Notes: generated by a model from the sequence alone, not told the origin. Positions 12,575 through 24,380 are shown, numbered from the stretch's first letter. The stretch is 64,000 nt of DNA from Choanephora cucurbitarum (GCA_025331435.1 JAIWNI010000069.1:62001-126000), one strand, 5' to 3'. Translations and numbers: made by a program.

Positions 12575-13364
12575 ATGGAGGAAGTCGCTACGCGTCAACA
12601 AAAGCATCACAACAACAACACTACGCATGTGAACAAAAAAAGTTTAGAGAGCATGATTGGCAAGATGATCAAGATCAAAACTGCCTCTAATGAACAACTA
12701 GAAGGTGCCATTTATACCTATGATCGCATCACCAACTGTCTTGTGCTTGATATCCTTTTTATTATAACTACTTGTAGCTCACTCTTTAAACCTAACATGA
12801 TTATCCTTAACCTTTCTTTTTTTTTTTTGGGAACAACACATTGTACACAACCACAACAATCAAAGTCTAGTTTTCGCATTCTAAAGACATCTCACATCAA
12901 AGAAATCATCTCTGTTCATGGCGAAAGTAAGAAAGACGAGATTTACCCTATTCCGCTAGACCGTCTAAAGCATCGTGAGATCGAGACGACAAAGGAATTC
13001 AAAAACAACATAGCCAAGATGGGTGTAGGCGTAACAAAAGAAGCTCAAGATATATTCAATGCATTAAGCAAAACGTAACTTTTTTAAAAAAAAAGCGCTC
13101 GAGTATTCAATCTCCTCACCATTTTTTCTTTCAAAAGATTACCTTGTCGATGGTCAAAGGATACAATTGTGGTCATGGATGAAATATTGATTAGTCCTCC
13201 TTATGGAGTAGAAGATTGTAAGGCAAATGCTACCTCAGCTCCTTTACTTGCTCGAGTGAAGAAAGTGGTAAGTGCAAGAAATATGAAAATAGTAACACTT
13301 TTGTTTTAAACCTTTCTTTTTTGTGTAATAGCTTGAAGGTGAAAGAAAGAGATTACTGAAATAA
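12575..13364 (+). CDS. LSM12: LSM12 homologue (Sm-like plus anticodon-binding-like domain)
   Basis: Exons 12575-13074, 13138-13267 and 13332-13364 give 663 nt and 220 aa. The N-terminal Lsm-like part has IGKMIKIKTASNEQLEG and YDRITNCLVLD. The C-terminal domain has FRILKTSHIKEI, then LPCRWSKDTIVVMDEILISP and VKKVLEGERKRLLK, typical of LSM12. LSM12 associates with ribosomes and RNA-binding proteins such as Pbp1/ataxin-2. A hydrophobic, T-rich insert encoded by about 12750-12850 breaks the Lsm-like part. It looks like an intron of length divisible by three, but I found no GT-AG pair that keeps the frame and the conserved residues. Confidence 0.88.
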
Positions 13365-13962
13365 ACATTCAGATCAACAAACAATTAGATAAAAGTCTGG
13401 TTTAGGCAAAGTATGTTTGCCATTTTTTGGGATTTAGAGACGTAACTGAGAGTAGTCGAGCTGAGAGGGTCTAGTATGACACACAGACTGAACGCGAGGA
13501 GGCAAATGAGAATGTTGGATATGCGTAGACGGGTTACTTCTTTTTTCTCTGCCTCCTTGTCAGAGCTCATCATGTCTTTAATTCATAGAGAGAGAAGAAG
13601 CAAGAGAATAGGATGATTTACACAAAAAGTAGTAATCTGTTACTGAGAACAATTTAATTCTTTTTATTGGGATGGAAATACATTTATCCTTCAGTCTCGA
13701 GTTTGTCTCTTTTCTTCATTTGAATTAGATAATACGCTTGTTTGTTCTTGTAGTGCGCCTGTATACAGAAGTCGAACTGAGTGTCAGAATAGAACAAAGA
13801 ATTATCCAAAAGAGAACCATCTATAGTCAGGATGGTGGATGAGATATTCGCAATCTGGATCTTTCTTTATAAGCCAATTAGATTTCAATATTATTTGGAC
13901 TTGTATCATTCTTTCTGAATTTCTATTTTTTATTTACATTTTTTTTTAGTTTTTATTTGAGC
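13365..13962. other. Intergenic with short open minus-strand frames
   Basis: Reading frames of 30-60 codons exist on the minus strand between 13680 and 13900, ending before an AATAAA-like signal. Three frames are open together, so no coding call is made. A T-rich tract ending in TTTTTTTTAG just before the arrestin ATG could be an upstream acceptor or promoter pyrimidine tract. Confidence 0.35.
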
Positions 13963-15826
13963 ATGCATCTAGGGCTATTGACGCAAGAGCGTTTGTCATT
14001 TGACCCCATCAAACCGTTAATTCTTCGAGGACCACCTACAGAAGATTCCAGCACTGTCTTTACCGGGAATGTTGTCCTTTCACTTTCTAAATCAACCAAG
14101 ATCAATAGCATCACTGTCACTTTCAAATCAACAGCAACCACTTATTGGCCAGAAGGTTTTTCTAGATACAGAATACACGAGTCGAACAAGACTGACATCA
14201 GTCATTCTTTTTCTTAGGCATCGGTGCTCGAGGTACTCGATTGACACACGAAAAGATATTGAATGACGAAAGTGTGATTATTCTCGAGGCCAAGAAGAAT
14301 GAGCATATCAAACTTTCTGCTGGTATCCATCGATTCCCATTCGCCTTTATTGTGCCTAATGTAAGTGACCATTCAGGCTGGATTTCCTTTGAATTAACCA
14401 TCTCCACTAGTCAATTGTAGAGACCATTGAAGATGTCTATGGTCGAGTCAAGCATACAATCGATGCTCGAGTGATTGGACCTGGTATTCAATTGTTAAAT
14501 AACTGGCACATCTCTAAACCTGTGCTTGTACTACGTAGTTATATGTCAGACTCGTTCTTAACCAACAACTCAGTTCAGGATCTTTCACGTACCTATGAAA
14601 AACACCTGCCCACTGTAGATATTCAGTTAGTGGTAGAGCGAGCCGCCTTTTCCTCGGGCGATTTATTCTATCTCAAGTTGATCATGCAGCCTCAGCGTAA
14701 AAAGGTACGCTTGGATCATATGGAACTGACTGTGACAGAGAACAGACGGTATCATGTTGGTGAAGCCAATGCCAATCGTACAGATGTAGAACAGTTTCAG
14801 TTGCCTTATTTGGCTTCAGTCAAGTTGATGGACAATGAAGAGGTAGAGGAGAGCAATGATGCCTTACGATCTGTGTTTGATAAACATGGGCGAGGAGTGG
14901 ATCTGGTTGATACAATTGCCTATCGCATCACATTCGCTACACCTACGTGTATGCGTAACATTCATCATACAACTTATTATAAGGATATCTTGTTCAAACA
15001 TCATTTGAGTATCAGTATGGCTATATCGTATGTGGATGAAGAACTCTCCTCAGAAATTTTCTTAAACCGACCTGGCCTAAGCTCCAACCAGAGTAGCAGC
15101 AGTAGTTTTGCAGAGGATGGACTTCCCAGTTTGCCTGCCTCGGCATTTACCTCTGCTTCTTCTACACCTCAAATCTCCCCTTCGTCTTCATCCACTACAC
15201 ATGCAAAACCATCTACAGAACATCATGTTATGCCTATCATTGCTCCTCCACCTGCTGCATTTGCTTTATCGTCTTTTAACACAAACACGCATATTCGTCA
15301 ACCTGTTGTCCATACATCCAGTCCTGCCATGTTCTTTTCGCCTCCTCCTTCTCAATCATCACACCAACCTCTTCCTCCTCCTTCTCAGCCTACTTGGCTC
15401 TCCAAACTTCGTAAACCTATCAATGCCAAGGAAGGAGATAAGCATGTCATTCGAAAGCGCGAAACGATTCGATTGGAGACACCTATTGGCGTGTTTGATT
15501 GCCGTCTGAAAGAAGATTATGGTCGTTTGCCTTCTTATTCTGAACTCAACGTGACTGCTCGTCCTACAGTCAATCAAGACGACAAGAGCAAAAAGCAAGA
15601 GATGTTAGAGCAAGATATGCTTCATTACAATCATAGTAAATCGCCTGAGAGTTATCAAGCAGCCTCTAAAGAGCCACAGCCACAACTTTGTCCATGTTAC
15701 TTTAAGTTCAGACGTCAGATGGAAATGGCTTCTCAAGCACAATTGCTGACTGCAAATGATAACAACAATACAACTCTAGAGAGAATACCATCTATTCCTC
15801 CACCTGATTATGTTGAAACAGCTTAG
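13963..15826 (+). CDS. Alpha-arrestin (arrestin-related trafficking adaptor)
   Basis: Exons 13963-14155, 14218-14360 and 14411-15826 give 1752 nt and 583 aa. The N-terminal arrestin fold shows FTGNVVLSLSKSTKINSITV and LSAGIHRFPFAFIVPN. The C-terminal arrestin fold includes GDLFYLKLIMQPQRKKVRL and later RLETPIGVFDCRLKEDYG. A long Ser/Pro/His linker lies between. The last residues contain PPDY (576-579), a PPxY motif that recruits Rsp5/Nedd4-type ubiquitin ligases, with another candidate LPSYSEL further in. Such proteins direct ubiquitination and endocytosis of plasma-membrane transporters. The first ATG before the arrestin fold is used; an upstream exon is possible. Confidence 0.87.
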
Positions 15827-17311
15827 AAGTTGGCTTGTCATACCCTTATTTTACCCTCATGTTATTATTATATTGTATAATCTCTTGTTTTTTTCTCTCT
15901 TGGTATTCCTCTCTTAATCTATTATCCCTCTCCTTTTTCTTGCTTCCTACTATTGTATATTGATCTATTAACTGTGGTGAACAGCAATAAAAAAAAGTAT
16001 TAGACTGAAAATAAGAAATGGATTTCTCTCTCTTTTTGCGGAAGCTTAGAAGTTTACTTATGGAGCTACTTTGTTTCTTTGAAAGTGAGTAATTTAACCA
16101 AGAAAAAAAGGAGCAATTAAAGAAAAGAGAAAAGGGAAACAACAATGAATTGACTATAATGAATTATCTCAATTTTAATTAGTCAAGAATTGGTATGAAT
16201 AATTGTGCATCTATTTAGCCCAGTAAAAGTATACTCTGAGGATAAAAAGCAATTAGGACCAAGTCCAATACAAAACGATACGTGTGTAGAGCTAGAGAAT
16301 TGGTTTCATCTTGTCTCTTAGCACTTAATGTTCTTGATTGAACTAGAATCATACAATGTAAAATAAGACACAAGAAATTCAAAACTACTTATACCTAAAA
16401 AAAAAATGGCACAACAATGTAATAACTTCAAATGATAATCATTTATTGATTGTTATACACGGAAGAGAAGCAACTAAATGTGTACACAGTACATCATTTA
16501 AACAGCAACTACGTCAATGACCAAATTTTTTATGAGCTTTGGTATTTCAACAGCTGCTTCACGCACTGTCTTGTAAATCGTATCTATCTTATTAGATAGT
16601 AAGACTAGTATGGCTTCTAGAAAATAGCATACTTTGGATGTTTCTTTGCAATCGCAAGATACGCTAGAATTAGGTGCTACAGACACTCAAAGGATGTAGA
16701 GAGCAACAGAAAAATAACAGACTTGAATATATTGGCTTGAAAGGTGTTAAGAGTAAAGAGAAATGATTACAAGACGATCCTACTTTGCATGCTTCTTTGT
16801 AAGAAGAAAACAGTCTAATGCTTTTGTGTGTCTATTTGTGTATGCCTTCCAGACACTGAGATCAAACAAAGAAGGGATAACACATGCAGATGCAAACAAA
16901 GTGTTTCTGATTAGCAACTAAGCAATACATGATGAGTTCAGCAATGACTAATGTTGCCTGTTCTTAATAGATTAATTTCGACTCAAAGCCTGTGTTGTTG
17001 TTTCGTCAAAAGAAAAGTTATACTGATTTTGGTACAAAATGCAGATTATCATTCCTTGCAAAAGAAAATCCAGGAGACTCCGGCAGAAATGTCCAAAGTT
17101 TATCGTGTAAAGTACATTAAGAAAAACTAGATAGAAAAAGAAAGGAATAAGTCTCAAAATCAAGCGGTTTTATTGTGACTCTTAGAAAACGCGTCAATGC
17201 TAATGCTTTTCACAAGCTACTTGAGTACTCGCACTTAATTGCTCGAGTAAATAGGGCTTGTTGCTGACATTTTCGCTGAAATTGTAAAATTAATGCGGAG
17301 AAGTAATGCGC

Positions 17312-17391
17312 ACTGACCAGCATGTTATGGTTGGACAAGTGTCGTTGTGATCAACGCGCTTTTCAGAAGGAGTTTATATAGAGAGTGATAC
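17312..17391 (-). repeat. Dispersed repeat with conserved TATA-like core, copy 2
   Basis: The reverse complement matches 8552-8631, including TATATAAACTCC and ACACTTGTCC. Differences are mostly transitions plus one single-base gap. On the minus strand an ATG follows downstream but the frame closes after 11 codons. Confidence 0.65.
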
Positions 17392-17460
17392 ACCACCATT
17401 GATTTTTTTGTAATTCCGACTGAATGAGCTGAGTAAAGTTAACAAGCCTTTTTTGGAAGA

Positions 17461-17512
17461 GGGGGGTGGTGGAGTTCAATTTAGATGGGGGTAATGGGGG
17501 GTAATGGGGGTG
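17461..17512 (+). repeat. G-rich short tandem patch
   Basis: Runs of four to six G separated by TAAT or GGTG, including repeated GGGGGTAAT units. Could form a G-quadruplex. Confidence 0.5.
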
Positions 17513-17589
17513 ACGGATTAATTTGATATCTCAAGCAAAAATATGTTTCAAATAAAAATATTTTATTGGATTAAAAATGCTAGCTAGCT

Positions 17590-17826
17590 CACTTGCTACT
17601 AGGCTCTGAATTCCCACTGCTAGACTCTAAGTAGCTACTGCTGGGCTCTGATTGCTAGGGTAGGCTGTATTAACCCTGGACTACAAGTAAATAGATAATT
17701 AGGCTTCCACAGCCCATATCCTTTCTACATTGCTTCCCGAGATTTGTACAGTTCATCCTAGCAATCAAAGCCTAGTAGTAACTACCTGGAGCTTAGTAGT
17801 GAGAGTCCAGAGCCTAATAGCAAATG
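17590..17826. repeat. Fold-back (inverted repeat) element, arms 78 bp
   Basis: The left arm 17590-17667 and the reverse complement of the right arm 17749-17826 align over 78 bp without gaps. I count 18 differences, every one a transition. Similarity continues inward for about 12 bp with at least one transversion. The arms contain GCTACTAGGCTCTG and CTGATTGCTAGG. No coding capacity. This resembles a MITE or hairpin-forming repeat. Confidence 0.75.
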
Positions 17827-18622
17827 ATCTATAGTAAACTACAATAAACGATAATAGTTTCGACTACGCTTGAGGTAGTTGTTCATCCTAGCTTATTGAT
17901 AAAGTATTAGCAATAGAAGGATTTCAAGAAACACACAATACTTACGTTGAGAGCAATTAGTATTTATGAAGAATAACATTGTCTACGAGAAGGAATTCTA
18001 TTAGAACTATATTCTTTAAGTGATTTGTTAGAGTTTACTCACTTCATCTTGAAACTGTCTCGCATCTGCTCATCATAGCTTTACATAAGAACCAGTAAAC
18101 AGTAATACTATAACGTGCTTGAGTTACCTAGTGTTTTCCAAGTTTTGAAGAGATAGGAATAAAGTGATATACAGATTAAACATGTACTTGACTATAGTTT
18201 TCTTCTAAAAAAAAATAACAGAGGGAAAAAATAAAAATCTTTCTAAGTCCCAACTTCCAGCTTTTCGAATTTTCGTCAAGTCCCTTTGAAGTTCAGATTG
18301 AGATAGAGCAATTGATTTTATTGGTTGTTCTCAGCAAAATCGGCTCTTCAACGTCTTTAGGGGGGGCTACCCCAACATTTTGACCAATCTAATTCATTGT
18401 AAAGTTAACTTTCCTTTTTTGTGACTCAATTTCCATGGTGGTGTAACTATGAAATCAAAGGGAAGAGAGGGAGGTAAAAGGCTCTCTTTTACTTCCTTAT
18501 CCCTATTCACTCTCTTTTCTTTTTCCACTTCTTTGCAGCTTTTTCACATGCTAAGAGATTGAGCGAGAAACGAAGTCGCAGAGATGAGACTGTTATCAAT
18601 AAATTTTTAGATGAAAAAAAGT

Positions 18623-18930
18623 TATAAAAAGGCCTGATTTCCCTCCTACTTTTTTTCTTTTTTTTTCTTCTTCAAACTAAGTTTGTTCTCCCTCAAACCT
18701 CTTTTGTCGATGTGTCCTATGACGTTTCGCTGGTCCACAGTTACTGTGAGCATTCGGATAGGGCAGAAGGATCCTAAACAACTTAGTTCTTAGCAGTGCA
18801 TACTCTATTATAAGGCCGGCAGGTGATGGGACGGAGGAGGGTGAGTGCTCATCATTTGCGTCTGGACCGCGAATAGGACGATCGTAATGCTGTTCTTTTT
18901 CTCATTTCTTGTCTTTTAGGCGAGGGGTGA
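18623..18930 (+). ncRNA. Possible non-coding transcript (weak)
   Basis: A TATAAAA box at 18623-18629 precedes a pyrimidine tract. About 200 bp (18700-18900) follow that are GC-richer than the surroundings, contain a small palindrome (CACAGTTACTGTG) and have no long reading frame. I compared it from memory with spliceosomal, RNase P/MRP and SRP RNA motifs and found no match. It could also be a 5' untranslated remnant. Confidence 0.2.
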
Positions 18931-20136
18931 GAAAGAGAATTATTTTTCCAATCCTAATAAAAATGAAAATTCCAAAAAATAAATAAGCTTGATTGGTCTA
19001 AACAGTGTGCTTAATTCTAATAATGCAACGCATACTATTAGCCATCTATTTAAGCTATTGGTGTTTGAGAGTACAAAACATATTACAGCAATCCTGAATG
19101 AACAAGTAAATAAGCTCAGACTGCACAAAAAATAAGAGATAGAAGGCTTTGTTTTGTCTTCTTTGTTTTTAGTGCTCTTGGCAACAAGATCAACTTTGCA
19201 AGGGCTATCATGTATCAATTGACAGCTTATCCATGTTTAGACAAGTTTCTACAGAAGTTGTAGTTGGCTCCAAAACTTTGGGATAAGGATAGTGTCGAGC
19301 TAGATTTTGAACAATGTACTATCTATGGCAATGATCTGAGTAGATCCCTCTTCAAGTATTGGCTTGTTGATCTTATTGAGCTATATTTTTACTGTAGATG
19401 ATCCTTCTTTCAGCTCTGAAAGTATTACGGGCTTGTGAATACTGTTGCATTCGGCAAATCCAATGGTTGTTAACAGAGCTGATGTTGGTCTTCAATGTCA
19501 TTTTTGCCATGGCTTTCATAACGACTAGTCATGTCAAAACAAACAGTGTATGAACTTGTTGCATTCCGCACAACCACATACATATTGCCAATCAAAGCTT
19601 TGTTCTTTTTGACCCAATTGATAAGACAAAGATGCAAAATCCCAGGTATCTCTTTGCTTGAAGGATGGCTAGTTCAAACTGAAGCAAGTGAAACTGTCTC
19701 TAGTGATTGTAGTATTACCCCCTTGAGTACCATACATACATTTTTATGCCGAAGTAATAGCTTAGGTATTGTATGTTTGTTTGTTTGTTTTTGCTTCTTG
19801 CCACTCTATTGACTATAGAACAAAAGTTGTCATAGATTCACACCAGATGGCAGAGTCCAGAGTAGACAAGACTCAAACAGCTCTTGTAGTATATTTAGCT
19901 AGAAGAAAAAAAAAGAAAGCCATAGGGAGAGAGTAAAATGATTGATTGTTGAAACCTGGTTGGCAAATTGAGTTTGACTACTGCATATATTAAGGAGATC
20001 TTTTTTTCTCTTTTGATAAACAATTCTATCAAAGCATGTACAGGTGATGGGTAAGATAAATAGATCGCTATTCGAGACCTCACTCAACTTATACAAACCA
20101 TTCGCTCTCTTCACTACATTTTGTTCTGCATCCATC

Positions 20137-21276
20137 ATGTTGTTTGTATGTCCACCTAAGATAGTAAACTGTTTTACTGTCTACATCTCTATCAGAGAAT
20201 ACAATCAACTAGTGCGTGTAGGATACGCATATTACATCAAATGCATTCCATTTCTATATCGAGATATAAGTTTTGACAAGTCCAATCAGTTTAGACTATT
20301 TCTAAAAGGGCACAGGCACCATAGGCATACACGAAGTTTTGATATAGATCACTGTGGCATAGATTAAGAGGGAATAGAGAGGCTTCTATTGTTGCTTCCT
20401 TATCTAGAACCGTGTAGTTTAATGCTAGGCAGGTGCAATTGGATTATCATTTTCTCTTGGCCTTTTGTTCGACTTTCTTCTCTCACATTCACATTGGGCT
20501 ACTCAGGACAGAATATCCTTGATGTTCTTGCTGTTATGCCGTACCTGAAAGTATTTTGCATTAACGGCATGTATCACACAACACTCACAGTAGATCTGCT
20601 ATATGATATTTATCCGATCTGTTCATATTTAGAAAATTTGGATATCGAGAGTTTCATAATGGAGCCTCCAAAAGAAAACCAGCTCAAACCTTTTGAGCTA
20701 CGCAACAGGCTCAGAAAATTTGCAATCAAATCCTTTGACTTAGATCATCACTGTCTTTGGCTTCGCTATATAGCCTCTTGCTATCCCAATCTCAAAGCGT
20801 TGCATCTCGAGGAGTGATCAGGCCATACAAACCAAACAGAAGTACATTCAGAAGAATTCTACGACTGGTTTCTGTCCAGCTGTCGTCGACTTATTAAGTT
20901 TGGGTGGATCGATATAATGCCCGATGACTTTTTCCTGAAGAAACTGAGTCCACAACAGAGGCAGTTACAGAAAATTGCACCAAGCTGCACTGACGCTATC
21001 AGAAACACTTTTGTTGAAGTAGATTCATCGAGATATATCTGTCTATCGGCAATACTAAACCTGGAAATCTCCATGCCGAAAGATATGACTTATAACAAAC
21101 TCCTCTAGTCACTAGGCAAAGCACGTCCCCAAATGCAGCAATTGAAGCTGACACAAGATGAGGATTGTATACCCGATGTATTAGACGCAAATGTCTTACT
21201 GGATTACCTTCCTCACCTGAACTGGATTGAGTTAGATGGTAGTAGAATACATTACGAAAAAGCATCCTTATCATAA
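20137..21276 (+). pseudogene. F-box/LRR-type protein, broken by three in-frame stops
   Basis: One frame of 380 codons runs from the ATG at 20137 to the TAA at 21274-21276. The N-terminus (PPKIVNCF, SIREYNQLVRV, then IPFLYRDISF) resembles an F-box and its following segment. Later parts carry leucine-rich-repeat-like phrases such as MPYLKVFCINGMY, CSYLENLDIESF, YPNLKALHLEE and LPHLNWIELDG. Internal stops are TAA at 20365-20367, TGA at 20815-20817 and TAG at 21106-21108. The frame resumes cleanly after each, with no frameshift. F-box/LRR proteins are substrate receptors of SCF ubiquitin ligases; this copy cannot make a full-length protein by normal translation. Confidence 0.65.
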
Positions 21277-21932
21277 AAAGCAAAACTCAGTGTGACATTC
21301 ATTGAATGTGATGTTGTTTGAGTCATGTCATCTGTATGCTAATCTGTTTGTTTATTTCGCTAGTTGCAACAGTCGATGAAATGTAAAGAGATCATAGTTT
21401 TGTTATCAAAACATATCTGTCAGATCAACTGTGTGTTACAAAATAGAAATTGGCTTTATTCAACTAGAAGCACTAGTTTCTACTTAGGCTTTTCAACATA
21501 AACATGTGATTTGATATATTCGAATAAAAAAAAAAGAAGATATCTTCCATCGCCTTCGAATGCTATAAACACTTTTTCTTTTTGTCAAAAGCTACACCGA
21601 AATTGATGAGTAAAATACATTATGGTATGTAATCTCCAAACGTAAAATAAAATCTGAGCGTAATGAAAAGATGTCATTTTGTTATTAAAAGATATATGGC
21701 TAGTTCCTGTTTATAGTGGGCTATTTCTCTCTTTCTTTCTTTTTTTTTTGCTCTGAATAAAAGAAGAAGACATAACTGATCAACTTCCAACTTTGTGTTT
21801 CTTATAATTACTTGATATGCACATGTGTTCTTTGTCTCCCATTTTTTGTCGTCCTTAGTCATTATTATCAAGCAAACTAAGCCTTGATGTATCCATAAAA
21901 TGCTTTAGCTTGCTCGAAAATTGCGTAAGTTT

Positions 21933-22503
21933 CTATCCGCTTGTATAGTACAAATGCATGCACAATGTTAGTCTCTTCTTCCTTTCTGAGGCTACATCTT
22001 TAGCTTTGAATGGCTTAGAGTATTTTAGAATGTAAGTTTGAAGCAGTAATTTGTCACTATAGTAAACATTTAATAATTCACTCAAGATTGATACTCCTCT
22101 TTGATCCGTTTTAATGCACACCACTTCCTCTTTATTAATTAAATCATACGCTTTCTCTTTCAAGCAGAGAAATAAAGCCACTTGGTACAACAAGATGTTA
22201 CGAGCTACTTTGGTTGTTCTGAAATAGATGTGCAGTTGTTGTTGGTGTACAAGAACTCAAAGATAAACCATCCTTAGCTACACGCTTCTTTTTATTTTCA
22301 TAGATCTTTCTATTGGAGACGAAAACTAAAATTCTCTTTTTCTGATTGATCAAGTTTGATTTGGATACATGTTTATCGAAAAAATGGTTTCCAAGAAAAA
22401 GAAAAAAGTCAATACATGTATAATCAACATGCGGAATGTAGGCCAATTTGCGATCCATATAGTATGATATGACTGAATGGCTCATTGTAGTACTTAAAAC
22501 CAA
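21933..22503 (-). pseudogene. Unrecognised coding remnant with a frameshift
   Basis: Two minus-strand frames abut: 22503-22198 (101 aa, from MVLSTTMSHSVISYYMDRKL) and 22193-21933 (86 aa, with KTDQRGVSILSELLNVYY). They are in different frames and would join through a shift near 22195-22210. Composition looks protein-like, but no domain is recognised. Two chance open frames in A+T-rich DNA are possible. Confidence 0.25.
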
Positions 22504-23823
22504 TGCTTTCTTGGTTCCACAAGAAGTAAGCCAACTTCTTTAAAACAAGTAGTCAACATCGCCTGACCTTAGTAAGTAGGTCAATCATCTAAGTTGCATG
22601 CATTACTCTCAGAGACGCATGATTATGATCGGAAACTTTAACAAAAATGGGGAGAAAAAGCAAGGGATCACATAAAGGTTTCATCTGACTTATTTACTTG
22701 AACATCAACAAAAGTTCTCGGATTTAAAAGCTGGAACAAAAAGGAAAAAAACAGAGAGACATGATTGGATTGGGCATTAGCTAAACTAAAGTATTCCACT
22801 TTTTAAGCTTTCTGTTATTTTTAGCTCAAGCTTTGTCTCACACCGAAACTTGGCACTTCCGATCTACAGACGAAAGAATGTTTTGACAGAAAAAAGAAGA
22901 AAAAATGATCTAGATTGATGTACTGACAAAGTAAATAACATCCAATGTTTCAGACATAGACCAACAAATCACAGGCCTATCAGGATGTGGCAAATAGCTT
23001 AAATCTTTTTTATGCATTCCCATTATTGATACGATATTAGCCTTCAAGATCAGCACATGTCTATCATGCAGCCTTCTTCATTTATTTCTTTTTGTTAACA
23101 GGCTTTATGCATTTTCGTTCTATTGGAACAAACTCCCAGTACGCCTTTCTTTATTTTAGACTAAAGCTAAATTTCACTTTGACAAAGTAAATAGTGGTGT
23201 TGGAGCATCTCTAGTTCAATAATAAAGAAAATAACGAATTTGCTATCACCACAAGAGAAATTGGGTATCAAAAAAGGAAACTTAACTAGCAGGCTACATT
23301 TCATTGGATAAAAACTGTGTAATCCCCCCATTTGAGTTCTACATTTGGATTTTTGTAAGACTGTGTTAATAAAAATGGTAGTCTAGTAAGGCAAACAAAA
23401 CGCTTTGGGAGAATAGGTGTGACAATTCCACCAGAAACGTAAAATTGTGAACGCCGGTGTTGGTTTGGGTGCTTGTCGAGTTTTTTCTTCATTTTTTTTC
23501 TAAGTACTTTTGAGATTGAAGGGGTGACTGCTATAAACTAGTAACTAATCCCTAATACTTAGAAAAAATTTTCTCTTTCCTTTATCTTCTAAGGTGAGTT
23601 TTAGGTATTTCTTTGCTTTGGATGGCAACTAACACGCTTCTAATGGCAGAGTAGCTCTTTGTTCCCAACGCGCTCAAGATGCAACAGTATCTAGTGTGTT
23701 TGCTTTGAAAAGTACAGAAGAGACCCAAACTGTAGGTTAGTTTTTAAGGCACTACAGATGAGATAAGAGTTTTAACATCATCTTCTTTCTATAGATGGCT
23801 TGCATATTCTTTAACAACAAATA

Positions 23824-23940
23824 GATGCACCAAGTGCAAAGGCGCCTAAACTACTTGAGCTTCTAAGGTGTTTTCTACTGTCAATCCAAACCAAAGCGTT
23901 CTGCTAGAATGCCTTAGCTGTTCTGGTTTCAACCATAAGG
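23824..23940 (+). pseudogene. Zinc-ribbon-like remnant
   Basis: One frame reads RCTKCKGA, two stops, then a segment ending ECLSCSGFNHK, giving a CxxC...CxxC spacing. In-frame TAA and TGA break it. It may come from a transposon-encoded protein; family not recognised. Confidence 0.2.
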
Positions 23941-24026
23941 TAAGTGACGCAAATGAGTGTTAAAGCCTAGCAGCATTAGTACAGTTTTTTCTACCAATAA
24001 AATGAAGCAAAAATACTCTTCTGCAT

Positions 24027-24130
24027 CCCCCCATTCTTATTTGAAAAGTACCCCCAATATTATTTGAGAGCACCCCCAATATTATTTGAGAAATGGCCCC
24101 CAATTCCTATATGAGGAATACCCCCCACCC
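24027..24130 (+). repeat. Tandem C-rich repeat, about four units
   Basis: Units of roughly 24 bp alternate a CCCCC(A)AT run with TATTTGAGA-like sequence, each diverged from the next. Confidence 0.6.
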
Positions 24131-24380
24131 ATTTTTGGAGAAAATTCAAGGACTGTCCAAAAAAGGAATCTTAACTGCATGCTACACAAAAACTGCCTTT
24201 GTTTCACAGAAAAAATCTCTTGTGGTGATAGTTTGAACAATTACCAATTTTCTTCTTCATATCACAAAGAATTACTCCTGTTGTCAAGTCTCAGCCTCCC
24301 TTATTTTTCTTTACGCGCTTCATATTGTGATACGTGATACAGACGAAGTTTCAGCCATTCAAAGTCAATAGTTTCTCAAG

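Larger units (their letters stand above)
15827..20136. other. Gene-poor region with repeats and a possible transcript
   Basis: No convincing protein-coding gene. It holds the second copy of the 80-bp repeat, a G-rich patch (17461-17512), a 237-bp fold-back element and a TATA-led GC-richer stretch at 18623-18930, listed separately. Confidence 0.4.
21277..24380. other. Gene-poor region with unrecognised remnants
   Basis: No intact gene seen. It contains the minus-strand remnant at 21933-22503, a short zinc-ribbon-like remnant at about 23824-23940 and a tandem C-rich repeat at 24027-24130. The remainder is A+T-rich without recognisable features. Confidence 0.4.

Noticed and set aside
13684..13870. 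Minus-strand small gene before an AATAAA-like signal
   Set aside because: All three minus frames are open over much of this stretch, so coding cannot be chosen on sequence alone.
20365..21108. Stop-codon reassignment or programmed readthrough in the F-box frame
   Set aside because: All three stop codons are interrupted in this one frame, while clear genes in the window end with TAA, TAG and TGA as usual; decay is simpler.
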